DNA of 64,000 nt, from NCBI RefSeq assembly GCF_023516215.1, contig NZ_CP097349.1, positions 4,988,001 to 5,052,000 of the forward strand, given 5' to 3'. Shown one piece after another: positions 50,331 through 59,861 of the stretch (the stretch's first letter is position 1; each line of letters begins with the position of its first letter). The notes below the pieces were generated by a model. That model saw nothing but the letters and a program-made list of their open reading frames with translations, was not told where the DNA came from and ran no database searches. The stretch is from Cytobacillus pseudoceanisediminis. GTDB lineage: Bacteria > Bacillota > Bacilli > Bacillales > Cytobacillaceae. A program made the translations under genes and the position numbers.

Positions 50331-50346
50331 TTCCAGAATTCTGGAA
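50331..50346. promoter_or_regulatory. Palindrome, likely upstream activator site
   Basis: TTCCAGAATTCTGGAA is a perfect 16-bp palindrome about 52 bases upstream of the -24 element, a normal place for a sigma-54 activator to bind. The same core is at 50219-50232. Confidence 0.7.
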
Positions 50347-50397
50347 AAATGATTCATTAATTGTTCACGATTCCCTTTACCTACAAGCCTTTCATGT

Positions 50398-50413
50398 TGG
50401 CACGACTCTTGCA
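50398..50413 (+). promoter_or_regulatory. Sigma-54 (SigL) -24/-12 promoter
   Basis: TGGCAC (50398-50403), five-base spacer, TTGCA (50409-50413): an exact match to the TGGCAC-N5-TTGCA consensus, about 104 bases upstream of the permease gene and next to a gene for a sigma-54 activator. Confidence 0.92.
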
Positions 50414-50516
50414 TTATCATTTCTCAGCAAGTTATTTTTCAGTTATTTTTTGCAAGCGTTTTCAGGAGGAGGATGAAAAGTTCTTTTCTTATTTTTAAAA
50501 CAAAGGGGGAAATGAA

Positions 50517-51836
50517 ATGCTAAGTATGATTGGATTAATAGGCGGGCTTGCCCTGCTGATTTACCTGACTATGCGGGGAATGAACCTGCTGGTTGTCGGA
50601 CCGCTATCTGCCTTGTTTGTAGCTCTTTTTAGCGGCATGCCATTATTTCCGCAGCTGGCAGGTGAAGGGGAGGCCAATTTGGTCGGGAACTATATGTCCG
50701 GCTTTTCAGGGTTTGTAACATCATGGTACCTAATGTTCCTATTGGGTGCAATTTTTGGGAAGGTAATGGAAGACAGCGGCGCGGCCGACAGTGTATCCAA
50801 AATGGTAGTGGATAAGCTCGGAATGAAATATGCCGTTCTTGCCATTGTCGCTTCCTGTGCTATTTTAACTTATGGCGGAGTCAGTTTATTCGTAGTTGCT
50901 TTCTCTGTATATCCAATGGCATTAAGTTTATTTAAACAGGCAAATCTTCCAAGAAGGTTCATCCCTGCAGCACTTGCCTTTGGATCTGTAACTTTTACGA
51001 TGACTTCTGCGGGTTCACCGGAAATTCAAAACTGGATCCCGATTGAATTTCTTGGAACGACTCCATATGCAGGCTGGGAAGTCAGCTTAATTGTCGCTGT
51101 GTTCATGATGATTTTTGGCTACTGGTGGCTGAAGCGGATGATCACAAAGGCTGTAAACAAAGGAGAAACCTTTGAATCCCGAAAGCAGGATCCTGTAACT
51201 GAGAATAAGGAATTACCGCACCCTTTTATGGGGGTTCTCCCATTGGCTGTTGTTTTAATTATCTCATTCGTATTCCATGATTCTCTTGCACAATCTGCAC
51301 TTATTCTTGCATTACTGGGCGGAGTTATTGCCACATATCTATTGAACAGAAAGTATTTCACAAATTTCTGGAATGCTGTGTCTGATGGTACATTAGGCGC
51401 ATTAATAGCGATTGGGAATACAGCTGCTGTTGTCGGGTTCGGCGGAGTGGCAAAGGCAGTTCCTGCATTTGCCACAGCAGTAGATTGGATGACAAGCATT
51501 CCTGGGAGCCCGCTGATAGGCGGTGCCATAGCAGTAAGTGTTATCGCCGGCATGACCGGTTCAGCTTCAGGCGGGCAGGCCATCGCATTGCCGATTCTGG
51601 CCCCGCATTATATGGACATGGGCGTCAATGCAGAAGCCCTGCACAGAACAGTAGCCATTTCATCCGGTGCTCTGGATTCCTTGCCGCATAATGGCTATGT
51701 CGTTACCACTGTACGGGCTATCTGCGGGGAATCTCACCAGGCTGCATATGGAGCGGTAGCGGCTGTTACAGTAATCGTTCCGCTGATTGGTTTAGCACTT
51801 GCGATTGTATTATTCTCACTCGGTCTAGGAATCTAA
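50517..51836 (+). CDS. GntP-family permease (probable hydroxy-acid transporter)
   Basis: A 439-residue membrane protein of the GntP/gluconate:H+ symporter family with 12 or so helices; GLIGGLALLIYLTMRGMNLLVVGPLSALFVAL at the N-terminus, GNTAAVVGFGGVAKAVPAF and SGALDSLPHNGYV are family-like. GGGGGAAATGAA precedes the ATG at 50517. With 3-hydroxybutyrate dehydrogenase downstream, a 3-hydroxybutyrate permease is the best inference; gluconate or another hydroxy acid is possible. Confidence 0.85.
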   Translation: MLSMIGLIGGLALLIYLTMRGMNLLVVGPLSALFVALFSGMPLFPQLAGEGEANLVGNYMSGFSGFVTSWYLMFLLGAIFGKVMEDSGAADSVSKMVVDKLGMKYAVLAIVASCAILTYGGVSLFVVAFSVYPMALSLFKQANLPRRFIPAALAFGSVTFTMTSAGSPEIQNWIPIEFLGTTPYAGWEVSLIVAVFMMIFGYWWLKRMITKAVNKGETFESRKQDPVTENKELPHPFMGVLPLAVVLIISFVFHDSLAQSALILALLGGVIATYLLNRKYFTNFWNAVSDGTLGALIAIGNTAAVVGFGGVAKAVPAFATAVDWMTSIPGSPLIGGAIAVSVIAGMTGSASGGQAIALPILAPHYMDMGVNAEALHRTVAISSGALDSLPHNGYVVTTVRAICGESHQAAYGAVAAVTVIVPLIGLALAIVLFSLGLGI

Positions 51837-51843
51837 TTTCGGC

Positions 51844-51878
51844 AGGGGCTCATAAAATAGAGCCCCGGCTTTGTTTTT
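51844..51878 (+). terminator. Hairpin between permease and dehydrogenase genes
   Basis: GGGGCTC / GAGCCCC stem followed by GGCTTTGTTTTT. Imperfect T-run, so partial termination between the two genes is plausible. Confidence 0.55.
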
Positions 51879-51893
51879 GAAAGGAGCTTATTC

Positions 51894-52670
51894 ATGGTAC
51901 AAAATAAAGTAGTTTTTATAACCGGTGCAGCGCAGGGAATTGGCTATGAAATAGGCAAGAGATTTGCTGAACACGGCTCGAAAATCGTTCTGACAGATAT
52001 TCAGGAAGAGGCTGTGAAAAAAGCTGCAGAAAATTTGCAGAATGAAGGTTTTGAAGCAATCGGGCTTAAATGTGATGTGACCTTGGAGTCTGATATACAA
52101 TCGGCCATCAATGAAACTGTCAGTCAATTCGGTGCCTTGGATGTGCTCATTAACAATGCAGGGCTGCAGCATGTTTCCTTTATTGAAGACTTTCCTACTG
52201 AAAAATTCGAGTTTCTTATCAAAGTAATGCTGACTGCACCGTTCATGGCCATTAAACATGTCATGCCCGTCATGAAAAAACAAAAGTCCGGCCGTATCCT
52301 GAACATGGCATCCATTAACGGTCTTGTTGGATTCGCGGGGAAAGCAGCTTATAACAGTGCCAAGCATGGCGTTATAGGCCTTACTAAAGTCGCAGCATTG
52401 GAAGCTGCTGAAGATGGCATTACGGTCAATGCCATATGCCCGGGCTATGTGGATACACCACTCGTAAGAAATCAGCTGAATGACCTTGCTAAAACAAGAA
52501 ATGTACCTATTGAAAAAGCGCTGGAAGAAGTCATTTATCCCTTAGTGCCGCAAAAGAGGCTGCTGAAGGTAGAAGAGATTGCAGATTATGCTATTTTTTT
52601 GGCTGGTGACGGAGCTAAAGGCATTACAGGACAGGCGGCAGTTATCGATGGAGGATATACTGTTCAGTAA
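51894..52670 (+). CDS. bdhA: D-3-hydroxybutyrate dehydrogenase (SDR family)
   Basis: Short-chain dehydrogenase, 258 residues: NAD-binding TGAAQGIG (about 10-17), NNAG, catalytic Ser in MASINGLVG, and YNSAK with Tyr and Lys. The segments AGLQHVSFIEDFPTEKF, CPGYVDTPLVRNQL and IDGGYTVQ are typical of EC 1.1.1.30 enzymes, which oxidise D-3-hydroxybutyrate to acetoacetate. AAAGGAGC lies upstream of the ATG. Together with the GntP-type permease it forms the SigL-controlled unit. Confidence 0.88.
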   Translation: MVQNKVVFITGAAQGIGYEIGKRFAEHGSKIVLTDIQEEAVKKAAENLQNEGFEAIGLKCDVTLESDIQSAINETVSQFGALDVLINNAGLQHVSFIEDFPTEKFEFLIKVMLTAPFMAIKHVMPVMKKQKSGRILNMASINGLVGFAGKAAYNSAKHGVIGLTKVAALEAAEDGITVNAICPGYVDTPLVRNQLNDLAKTRNVPIEKALEEVIYPLVPQKRLLKVEEIADYAIFLAGDGAKGITGQAAVIDGGYTVQ

Positions 52671-52709
52671 ATCAGGCACATTTTCTGAAAGATTGCATAT
52701 TCTAGTTAT

Positions 52710-52756
52710 TAAATTCCTGTCAGGATAAGCCTACTTGCATCCTGGCGGGAAATTTA
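52710..52756 (+). terminator. Probable terminator after the dehydrogenase gene
   Basis: AAATTCCTGTCAGGAT / ATCCTGGCGGGAAATTT inverted repeat with a 12-base loop; the T-run is short. Confidence 0.5.
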
Positions 52757-52794
52757 TTACAATAGTCATATTCCTATACTAAAATGCTTAGATA

Positions 52795-53022
52795 AGGAGC
52801 AGTAGTGGTGCAATAGCCCGTTATAGAGAGTTGACGGAAGGTGCAAGTCAGCCGGGCACATCATGAACTCGCCTTGGAGCAGCAAGTGTGAAGTACCAGT
52901 AATGCTTGCCGTTTTCCGCGTTAAGGATGAATGAAGCGAGTGACATGTTCACTAATGTGGGTGGTACCGCGGGAGATTTATACATAATCCTCTCGTCCCT
53001 TTTTTGGGATGAGAGGTTTTTT
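52795..53022 (+). promoter_or_regulatory. Leucine T-box leader of leuS
   Basis: A T-box riboswitch reading tRNA-Leu charging: T-box sequence GTGGGTGGTACCGCGG at 52957-52972, specifier region GAACTC at 52865-52870 giving Leu codon CTC, and terminator CCTCTCGTCCC / GGGATGAGAGG with six T (52988-53022). Uncharged tRNA-Leu favours antitermination and leuS expression. Confidence 0.93.
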
Positions 53023-53049
53023 ATTATATTTTTTAGGCTGTTTCGTAAA

Positions 53050-53248
53050 GTTGATTGCAGCGGAGGGCACTTGATCCTCGAAAATGCTGACGCATTTTCT
53101 TCGTGCGGTGCTCATTCATGGAGGGTTATTCAATGTCCTGCGGGTAGTGAGGAAAGTGAGAGACCCCGCAGGCGAAGCCGGGGAGGCTCTCATCTCTCCC
53201 GCGGGTTCGCTAAGTGCCTCGTGCTGAAATCAACGGGCAATATTCATA
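53050..53248 (+). repeat. 199-bp dispersed structured repeat, element A, copy 1
   Basis: Near copy of 59862-60060 in the same orientation. Shared blocks include CACTTGATCCTCGAAAATGC, CGCATTTTCTTCGT, GTCCTGCGGG, GAGACCCCGCAGGCG, GAGGCTC and GTGCTGAAATCA. Internal hairpins GAAAATGC/GCATTTTC and CCTGCGGG/CCCCGCAGG are kept. It lies between the T-box terminator and leuS, so it is in the leuS mRNA when the terminator is read through. Confidence 0.85.
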
Positions 53249-53311
53249 AGCCCAAAAACGGTTTATAAGAAAAGAGCCTGATTTTATTTTCATTAATAGG
53301 AGGAAACAAAA

Positions 53312-55728
53312 ATGAGTTTCAATCATCAGGAGATTGAAAAAAGTGGCAAGGCTACTGGGAAGAAAATAAAACTTTTAAAACAACTGAAGATAAAGGCAAG
53401 CGCAAGTTTTATGCGCTTGATATGTTCCCTTATCCTTCAGGCGCAGGACTTCATGTCGGTCACCCGGAAGGATATACGGCAACAGACATCCTTTCCCGCA
53501 TGAAGCGCATGCAAGGCTATAATGTTCTTCACCCAATGGGCTGGGATGCATTTGGTTTGCCTGCCGAGCAATATGCCCTTGATACAGGAAACGATCCTGC
53601 TGAATTCACAGAAAAGAATATCAACACCTTCCGACGCCAGATTAAGGCTTTAGGTTTTTCATATGACTGGGATCGTGAAGTAAACACAACAGACCCTGAA
53701 TATTATAAATGGACTCAGTGGATTTTCTTAAAGCTTTATGAAAAAGGGCTTGCATATATCGATGAAGTAGCTGTTAACTGGTGTCCCGCACTTGGAACAG
53801 TACTTGCAAATGAAGAGGTCATCGACGGAAAAAGTGAACGAGGAGGCCATCCGGTAGAACGCCGTCCAATGAGACAGTGGATGCTAAAAATTACGGCTTA
53901 TGCTGATCGCCTGCTTGAAGATCTTGATTTATTGGATTGGCCAGAGAGCCTTAAAGATATGCAGCGAAACTGGATCGGCCGTTCTGAAGGAGCAGAAGTA
54001 ACGTTCAATATTGAAGGCCATGATGGAACGTTCACTGTTTTCACAACACGACCTGACACATTATATGGTGCAACATATGCTGTTCTTGCTCCAGAACATG
54101 CGCTTGTTGAAAAAATCACAGCAGATGGGCAGCGCGAGGCAGTTCAGGCTTACATTGACAAAGTAAAGAGCAAGAGCGATCTCGAGCGGACAGATCTTGC
54201 TAAAGAAAAAACAGGTGTCTTCACTGGTGCTTATGCGATTAACCCGGTCAATGGCGAAAAAATGCCAATCTGGATTGCAGATTATGTTTTAGCCAGCTAT
54301 GGAACTGGGGCCATCATGGCGGTTCCAGCCCATGACGAGCGCGACTATGAGTTCGCCAAGCAATTTGATCTGCCTATTAAAGAAGTCGTTGCCGGCGGAG
54401 AAGTTGGAAAAGAAGCATACACTGGCGATGGCGAGCATGTTAACTCAGGTTTCCTTGATGGATTAAACAAAGAGGAAGCGATTGAGAAAATGATCGCATG
54501 GCTTGAAGAGAAAGGCATTGGCACTAAGAAGGTTACTTATCGTCTTCGTGACTGGCTATTCAGCCGCCAGCGTTATTGGGGCGAGCCGATTCCAGTGATC
54601 CACTGGGAAGATGGCACAATGACTGCCGTGCCGGAAGATCAGCTGCCATTAGTGCTTCCAAAAACAACGGAAATCAAACCATCCGGCACTGGAGAGTCAC
54701 CATTAGCCAACATCGATGAGTGGGTTAATGTCGTGGATCCTGAAACAGGCAAGAAGGGCCGCAGGGAAACGAACACAATGCCACAATGGGCAGGCAGCTG
54801 CTGGTACTATCTTCGCTATATTGATCCGAAAAACAGTGAAGCTCTTGCAGATCCTGAGAAATTAAAAGAATGGCTTCCGGTTGATATTTATATCGGCGGA
54901 GCTGAACATGCGGTTCTTCATCTCCTATATGCCCGCTTCTGGCACAAGGTCCTTTATGATGTGGGAATTGTCCATACGAAGGAACCGTTCCAAAAGTTAT
55001 TTAACCAAGGTATGATTCTTGGGGAAAATAATGAAAAAATGAGTAAATCAAAAGGCAATGTCGTTAATCCGGATGAAATTGTAGCAAGCCATGGTGCTGA
55101 TACTCTTCGTCTATACGAAATGTTCATGGGGCCTCTTGAAGCTTCCATCGCATGGTCTACAAATGGATTGGATGGTTCAAGAAGATTCCTTGACCGCATC
55201 TGGCGTTTGTTTGTGGAAGAGACTGGTGAATTAAGCCAGGGAATTCAGGACATTGAAGAAGGCAGCAGCCTTGAAAAGGTTTACCACCAAACGGTGAAAA
55301 AAGTAACTGAGGACTACGAAGGGCTGCGTTTCAACACAGCTATTTCTCAAATGATGGTATTCATCAATGAAGCATATAAAGCAGATGTGCTTCCAAAGGC
55401 CTTTGCAGAAGGCTTTGTTAAAATGCTTTCACCCATTGCTCCACACATGTCCGAAGAGCTTTGGTCTAAATTAGGCCATGGTGAATCCATTGCTTATGAA
55501 GCTTGGCCTGCATATGATGAAGCCAAAATGATAGATGATGAAGTCGAAATCGTTATCCAAATCAACGGTAAAGTTAAAGCAAAGCTTATGGTTCCTGCCG
55601 ATGCCAAAAAAGACCTATTGGAGCAAATCGCAATGGGCGATGACAAAGTAAAAGAACAAATTGACGGAAAAACCGTCCGTAAAGTCATCGCGGTGCCAGG
55701 TAAACTTGTGAATATCGTTGCGAATTAA
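53312..55728 (+). CDS. leuS: Leucyl-tRNA synthetase LeuS (frameshifted near start as written)
   Basis: Class I aminoacyl-tRNA synthetase (EC 6.1.1.4). The HIGH-type motif is HVGH in [16 protein letters not shown], the KMSKS motif is KMSKSKGNV, and the editing domain has [19 protein letters not shown]. The ATG at 53312, after TAGGAGG, begins [10 protein letters not shown]; the main frame is rejoined by adding one base to the A6 run at 53337-53342 ([36 protein letters not shown]). Restored length is 805 residues. An essential gene, so the break is almost surely a sequence error. Confidence 0.96.
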
Positions 55729-55740
55729 GTTATATCAGAT

Positions 55741-55773
55741 GAAACCACCTCTATTTGTCAGAGGTGGTTTTTG
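55741..55773 (+). terminator. Terminator of leuS
   Basis: AAACCACCTCT / AGAGGTGGTTT stem with T-run. Confidence 0.9.
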
Positions 55774-55892
55774 TATTTGTGTTTTAGAAACGTCCCGTTT
55801 ATATTTTTCGTCCCATATAGGGTATTATAGAATTGGCAGCATTATTTAATGTTAAGTGCTATTTAAAAGGCTTTCCAGAAAGGGTGTTAGGA

Positions 55893-56198
55893 TTGGACCG
55901 TATTGAAGAGATAACAACAGAAGAATTGCAAAAAAAGCTTGAAGAAGGGGAGAAACTTGAGCTTGTCGATGTAAGGGAAGATGAAGAGGTTGCATCCGGC
56001 ATGATTCCAGGGGCGAGACATATCCGTATGGGCACGATACCTGAGAATCTTGATAAATTTGATAAAGATACGGAGTACATCATTATTTGCCGTTCTGGCA
56101 ATCGCAGCGGAAACGTATGCCACTATTTGCAGGACCAGGGATATAAAGTCCGCAATATGACCGGGGGCATGCTGAACTGGCAGGGTGAAACAAAATAG
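55893..56198 (+). CDS. ytwF: Rhodanese-domain protein YtwF
   Basis: A single rhodanese domain of 101 residues: LVDVREDEEVASGMIPGARHI, and active-site loop ICRSGNRS with the persulfide-carrying Cys, then LQDQGYKVRNMTGGMLNW. Sulfur-transfer function inferred. I chose the TTG at 55893 (MDRIEEITTEELQKK), with AAAGGGTG upstream; a longer frame from 55833 lacks a ribosome site. Confidence 0.88.
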   Translation: MDRIEEITTEELQKKLEEGEKLELVDVREDEEVASGMIPGARHIRMGTIPENLDKFDKDTEYIIICRSGNRSGNVCHYLQDQGYKVRNMTGGMLNWQGETK

Positions 56199-56300
56199 AG
56201 AAGAGCGGAGCCGCAGCAGGCTTCGTTTTTTTTTATGTTTCGGTTTTAAAAATTCAGAAAATTGTACAAACTGATAAAAAACTAAGAAAGGAAGTTTCCT

Positions 56301-56482
56301 GTGATTAAGGTAAAGCTATTTGATCATGAACATGAAAAAGACCTGGAAAAGGATATGAATCATTTTCTGGAGAAGATTGAAGAAAAAAGCTGCTGGATAT
56401 TAAATATAATGTTGCCGCAGTGCAAGAGGACGAAGATGAACAAATTTATTGTTTCTCTGCCATGGTTATATATAGAGCCTGA
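56301..56482 (+). CDS. cse60: Sporulation protein Cse60 (frameshifted as written)
   Basis: The frame from GTG 56301 begins MIKVKLFDHEHEKDLEKDMNHFLEKIEEK. Adding one base to the A6 run at 56383-56388 continues it KLLDIKYNVAAVQEDEDEQIYCFSAMVIYRA and stops at 56482, giving 60 residues, the size and sequence type of Cse60 (DUF2758), a SigE-controlled sporulation protein in B. subtilis. AAAGGAAG precedes the start. Without the correction the reading would be a meaningless 62-residue protein. Confidence 0.83.
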
Positions 56483-56510
56483 TGTCTGAGGAGCATCAGG
56501 CTCTATCTTT
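56473..56510. terminator. Hairpin between cse60 and ytfP
   Basis: AGAGCCTGATG / CATCAGGCTCT stem, loop about nine bases, between convergent genes. T-run weak (ATCTTTATT). Confidence 0.6.
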
Positions 56511-56511
56511 A

Positions 56512-57780
56512 TTATACAATCCTAGCTGAGACTGCTGCGTTTAATCCGGCTAACCTGCCTGTTACAAGTGCGGATGTAATATTATATCCGCCTGTGTAGC
56601 CATGGATGTCCAGGATTTCTCCGCAGAAGAAAAGTCCTTCCATCAATTTTGAAGCCATTGTTTGCGGTTCAATTTCTTTGACGGAAACCCCTCCGCCGGT
56701 AACAAAGGCTTTATCGAGAGGCAATGTCCCATTTACTTTAAACTGAAAAGATTTGCAGGCTTTAACAAAGCTTCTGATCTTTTCGTTTGAAATCGCAGCT
56801 CCCTGTGAGGACGGATCAATTCCGTTCTTCTCAAGAAGAAACAAAAGATATCTTTCAGGAAGCCTCCCTTTTAAGAGATTTTTCATACTTTTCTTTGGAT
56901 CTTCTTTGATCTTTTTGGACACTTCCTGAAAAAGAGGCTCTTCTTTTGTATCCGGGATTGCGTCCAAATTCATGACCACTTCTTTTAAATTCCACTTCTT
57001 CATCGCTTTCACCGCATATTGGCTGCAGCGCAAGACGGCCGGGCCGCTAATGCCAATATGGGTAAAAATCATATCCATCCGATGGGTTATAAGCGCTTTT
57101 CCTTTAGGGTTTAAAACACTAAGCGCCACATTCCGGAGCGACAATCCCTGCAGTATTTTTTCTTTAATAAAGTTCTCAGAAGATGTCAGCGGAACCTCGG
57201 TTGGGAAAAGCTCTGTAATCGTATGGCCTGCTTTTTCCGCCCATGCATAGCCGTCGCCGGTTGAGCCGGTATGAGGGACTGATTTCCCTCCTACGGCAAC
57301 CACAACTGAATCTGCTTCATATACATCGCCTGTTTTTAATTCTACCGATTTCACCCTGCCATTTTCATAGTGAACATCCTGGATAGGGCTATTCGTCTTG
57401 ATATCGACTTTCAGCTCCTTCAGCCTTGAAATCAAGGCATCAACAACAGATTGCGCTTTGTCGGTAACAGGAAACATCCGTCCGTGATCTTCTTCTTTCA
57501 GCTTAATTCCTAAATTCTCAAAGAAGCGGATAATATCTTCATTGCTGAAAATGGAGAATGCACTGTACAAAAACCGGCCATTGCCAGGAATATGCTTAAT
57601 GATCTCGTCCACTGGAAGCCTGTTTGTGACATTGCACCTGCCCCCTCCGGAAATGGCAAGCTTCCTTCCAAGCTTGGTTCCTTTGTCAATCAGCAGTACT
57701 TTTGCCTTCTGTTCCGCAGCACCGATTGCTGCCATCAATCCCGAAGGACCCCCGCCTATAACTATTACATCATATTTCAT
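56512..57780 (-). CDS. ytfP: NAD(P)/FAD-dependent oxidoreductase YtfP (HI0933 family)
   Basis: A 422-residue flavoprotein of the HI0933/YhiN family. The N-terminal dinucleotide-binding motif [13 protein letters not shown], the [14 protein letters not shown] block, [18 protein letters not shown], and C-terminal [19 protein letters not shown] are diagnostic. Cellular role not established. Convergent with cse60. Confidence 0.9.
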   Translation of the reverse strand: MKYDVIVIGGGPSGLMAAIGAAEQKAKVLLIDKGTKLGRKLAISGGGRCNVTNRLPVDEIIKHIPGNGRFLYSAFSIFSNEDIIRFFENLGIKLKEEDHGRMFPVTDKAQSVVDALISRLKELKVDIKTNSPIQDVHYENGRVKSVELKTGDVYEADSVVVAVGGKSVPHTGSTGDGYAWAEKAGHTITELFPTEVPLTSSENFIKEKILQGLSLRNVALSVLNPKGKALITHRMDMIFTHIGISGPAVLRCSQYAVKAMKKWNLKEVVMNLDAIPDTKEEPLFQEVSKKIKEDPKKSMKNLLKGRLPERYLLFLLEKNGIDPSSQGAAISNEKIRSFVKACKSFQFKVNGTLPLDKAFVTGGGVSVKEIEPQTMASKLMEGLFFCGEILDIHGYTGGYNITSALVTGRLAGLNAAVSARIV

Positions 57781-58024
57781 ATTTTCACCAACTTATCTTG
57801 ATTCGCTAAAAAAGCAGTAGCTTCATTATAAATCAAATATCCTATTTCTAAAAATAATGCCCCATAATACGGTATTGCAAGTGGAATTTCCTCTGCAAGA
57901 AGAGTACACTACAAATAGTGTGTCTAAAAAGATAGAAAATTGACGAACTTACTGCGAATTGTTTTGGCAATCACAGGCTGTAAAAGCTGCATGCTGCAGG
58001 TTTTTAAATAAGAGAGAAAGCTTT
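57781..58024. other. ytfP-ytgP intergenic region
   Basis: Upstream region of ytfP. It holds a small hairpin ACACTA/TAGTGT at 57907-57922 and AT-rich sequence; the remaining 120 bases up to ytgP are element B. No gene. Confidence 0.5.
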
Positions 58025-58145
58025 GAAAGTCGATAACTGTCTAGCTCCACAAGGAACGCTACGATAGCTTTATCATCGCACGGCTAAAAGCGCTGGCTTT
58101 TAGGGGAAGCGCCTACCGGGGGTGGGCAAAGCGCTTCCGCATTTC
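58025..58145. repeat. Dispersed intergenic repeat, element B (short copy)
   Basis: AGTCGATAACTGTCTAGCTC opening, ATCGCACGG block, and CAAAGCGCTTCCGCATTTC end shared with 40745-41006. Includes GCGCTGGCTTTTAGGGGAAGCGC-type hairpin DNA. It ends 17 bases before the ytgP start, near its ribosome site. Confidence 0.6.
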
Positions 58146-58162
58146 ATAAAGGAAGGGATTAT

Positions 58163-59779
58163 ATGTCATCTAAGCTCTTAAAGGGAACCTTCATCCTTAC
58201 GCTTGGCACAATTATCTCGAAGGTTCTTGGTTTGTTTTATGTTATTCCTTTTTACCAAATTGTCGGGAAGGAAGGGACAGCCCTTTATTCCTTTTCGTAT
58301 ACACCTTATACAATCTTTATTAGTGTTGCAACAGCGGGAGTTCCGCTTGCTGTTTCAAAATTCATCTCTAAATATAATGCAATAGAGGAATACGCAGTCG
58401 GAAGAAAGCTGTTCAAATCAGGCCTGGCGGTCATGACGGCAAGCGGAATCATTTCATTCCTGATCCTATTCTTCCTTGCTCCGGCAGTTGCCGAAATGAC
58501 CTTGGCAGGAAAAGACGTTGAAGTTAGTGTTAAAGATGTAACAACTGTAATTAGAGCGGTATCATTTGCCCTGATTATTATTCCGTTCATGAGTTTGATA
58601 AGAGGGTTCTTTCAGGGACATCAGTCAATGGGTCCTACTGCTGTTTCACAGGTTGTGGAGCAGATTGTCCGCATCCTGTTCGTTCTTGCAGGTGCATATG
58701 TCGTTTTAAATGTAATGAAAGGTTCACTGACTGCCGCGATCAGTGTCGCCACCTTTGCTGCCTTTATTGGCGGACTCGGAAGCCTCGGGGTATTATTCTG
58801 GTATTGGTATAAACGTAAGCCGCATTTGGATAAAATGCTTGAAGAAGATAAAGGAACCGTTGACATTTCCCTAAAGGAAATTTATAAAGAAATCATTCTT
58901 TATGCCGCACCATTTGTATTTGTGGGTCTCGCGAATCCTCTCTTTCAGTTTATCGATCAGATAACATTTACCAGGGCGATGGATGCCATCGGTGAATCGA
59001 AAAATGCAGTTGCAGCCTTTTCTGTCCTGAACTTTGAGACGCATAAGCTGGTCATCATTCCTGTCTCGCTTGCCACAGCTTTCTCGCTGACGCTTGTGCC
59101 AAGTGTGACGAAAGCATTTATGGAAGAAGATAGGTCAGATTTAAACCGCCAGCTTAACCAGACTTTCCAGGTGCTTCTCTTTCTGACTCTTCCTGCCGTA
59201 GCAGGATTGTCCCTGCTTGCCGAGCCGGTTTTCACCCTGTTTTATGAGCATAAGGATTTGGGTACTGAAGTGCTAAGAACTTATGCCCCAGTGGCGATTC
59301 TCTTTGCTTATTTTTCGGTAACTGCAGCCATTCTGCAGGGAATCAATGAACAGCGTTTTACAATTTTAAGTTTGCTGACAGGCCTGCTTGTAAAGCTGTC
59401 ATTGAATATTCCGCTCATAAAACTGTTCGAAACACAGGGAGCCGTATTTGCAACCGCTCTTGGCTATATCGTAGCTATTTTAATTAACCTTTTCGTAATT
59501 AAAACATTTGCAAAATATCCTTTCAAGCTTGTCTTAAGACGAGGAATGCTGATTGTATTATTTACTGCATGCATGTACATTGCTGCAGGCGTGGTTTATA
59601 AAATCACAACTGCCTTCTTATCGCCGGCATCCAATTTTCAGGCTATCATCATTGTCATCACCTGCGCAGCAGCTGGAGCGGGAGTCTATTTCTACCTAAG
59701 CTTCAGAACTAAATTAATCTATCTCCTGTTTGGATCAAGAGTCGATAGAATGCTTAAGAAGTTAAGATTGAAGGCTTAA
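58163..59779 (+). CDS. ytgP: Putative polysaccharide/lipid II flippase YtgP (MurJ-type)
   Basis: A 538-residue MOP-superfamily membrane protein with about 14 helices; KLLKGTFILTLGTIISKVLGLFYVIPF and VPLAVSKFISKYNA at the N-terminus match B. subtilis YtgP (also called MurJ), a lipid II flippase redundant with Amj. AAAGGAAGGG precedes the ATG. Terminator follows. Confidence 0.92.
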   Translation: MSSKLLKGTFILTLGTIISKVLGLFYVIPFYQIVGKEGTALYSFSYTPYTIFISVATAGVPLAVSKFISKYNAIEEYAVGRKLFKSGLAVMTASGIISFLILFFLAPAVAEMTLAGKDVEVSVKDVTTVIRAVSFALIIIPFMSLIRGFFQGHQSMGPTAVSQVVEQIVRILFVLAGAYVVLNVMKGSLTAAISVATFAAFIGGLGSLGVLFWYWYKRKPHLDKMLEEDKGTVDISLKEIYKEIILYAAPFVFVGLANPLFQFIDQITFTRAMDAIGESKNAVAAFSVLNFETHKLVIIPVSLATAFSLTLVPSVTKAFMEEDRSDLNRQLNQTFQVLLFLTLPAVAGLSLLAEPVFTLFYEHKDLGTEVLRTYAPVAILFAYFSVTAAILQGINEQRFTILSLLTGLLVKLSLNIPLIKLFETQGAVFATALGYIVAILINLFVIKTFAKYPFKLVLRRGMLIVLFTACMYIAAGVVYKITTAFLSPASNFQAIIIVITCAAAGAGVYFYLSFRTKLIYLLFGSRVDRMLKKLRLKA

Positions 59780-59784
59780 AATTA

Positions 59785-59812
59785 GAAGGTCTCCGTGATG
59801 GGGGCCTTTTTT
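59785..59812 (+). terminator. Terminator of ytgP
   Basis: AAGGTCTCC / GGGGGCCTT with G-U pairs and six T. Confidence 0.75.
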
Positions 59813-59861
59813 AAAAAATGTTTAGGATTTGGTTTTAGATAACAATATACAAAGCACTGAG

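Noticed and set aside
52906..53268. A 120-codon open frame upstream of leuS
   Set aside because: It runs through the T-box, its terminator and repeat element A; no ribosome binding site or domain.
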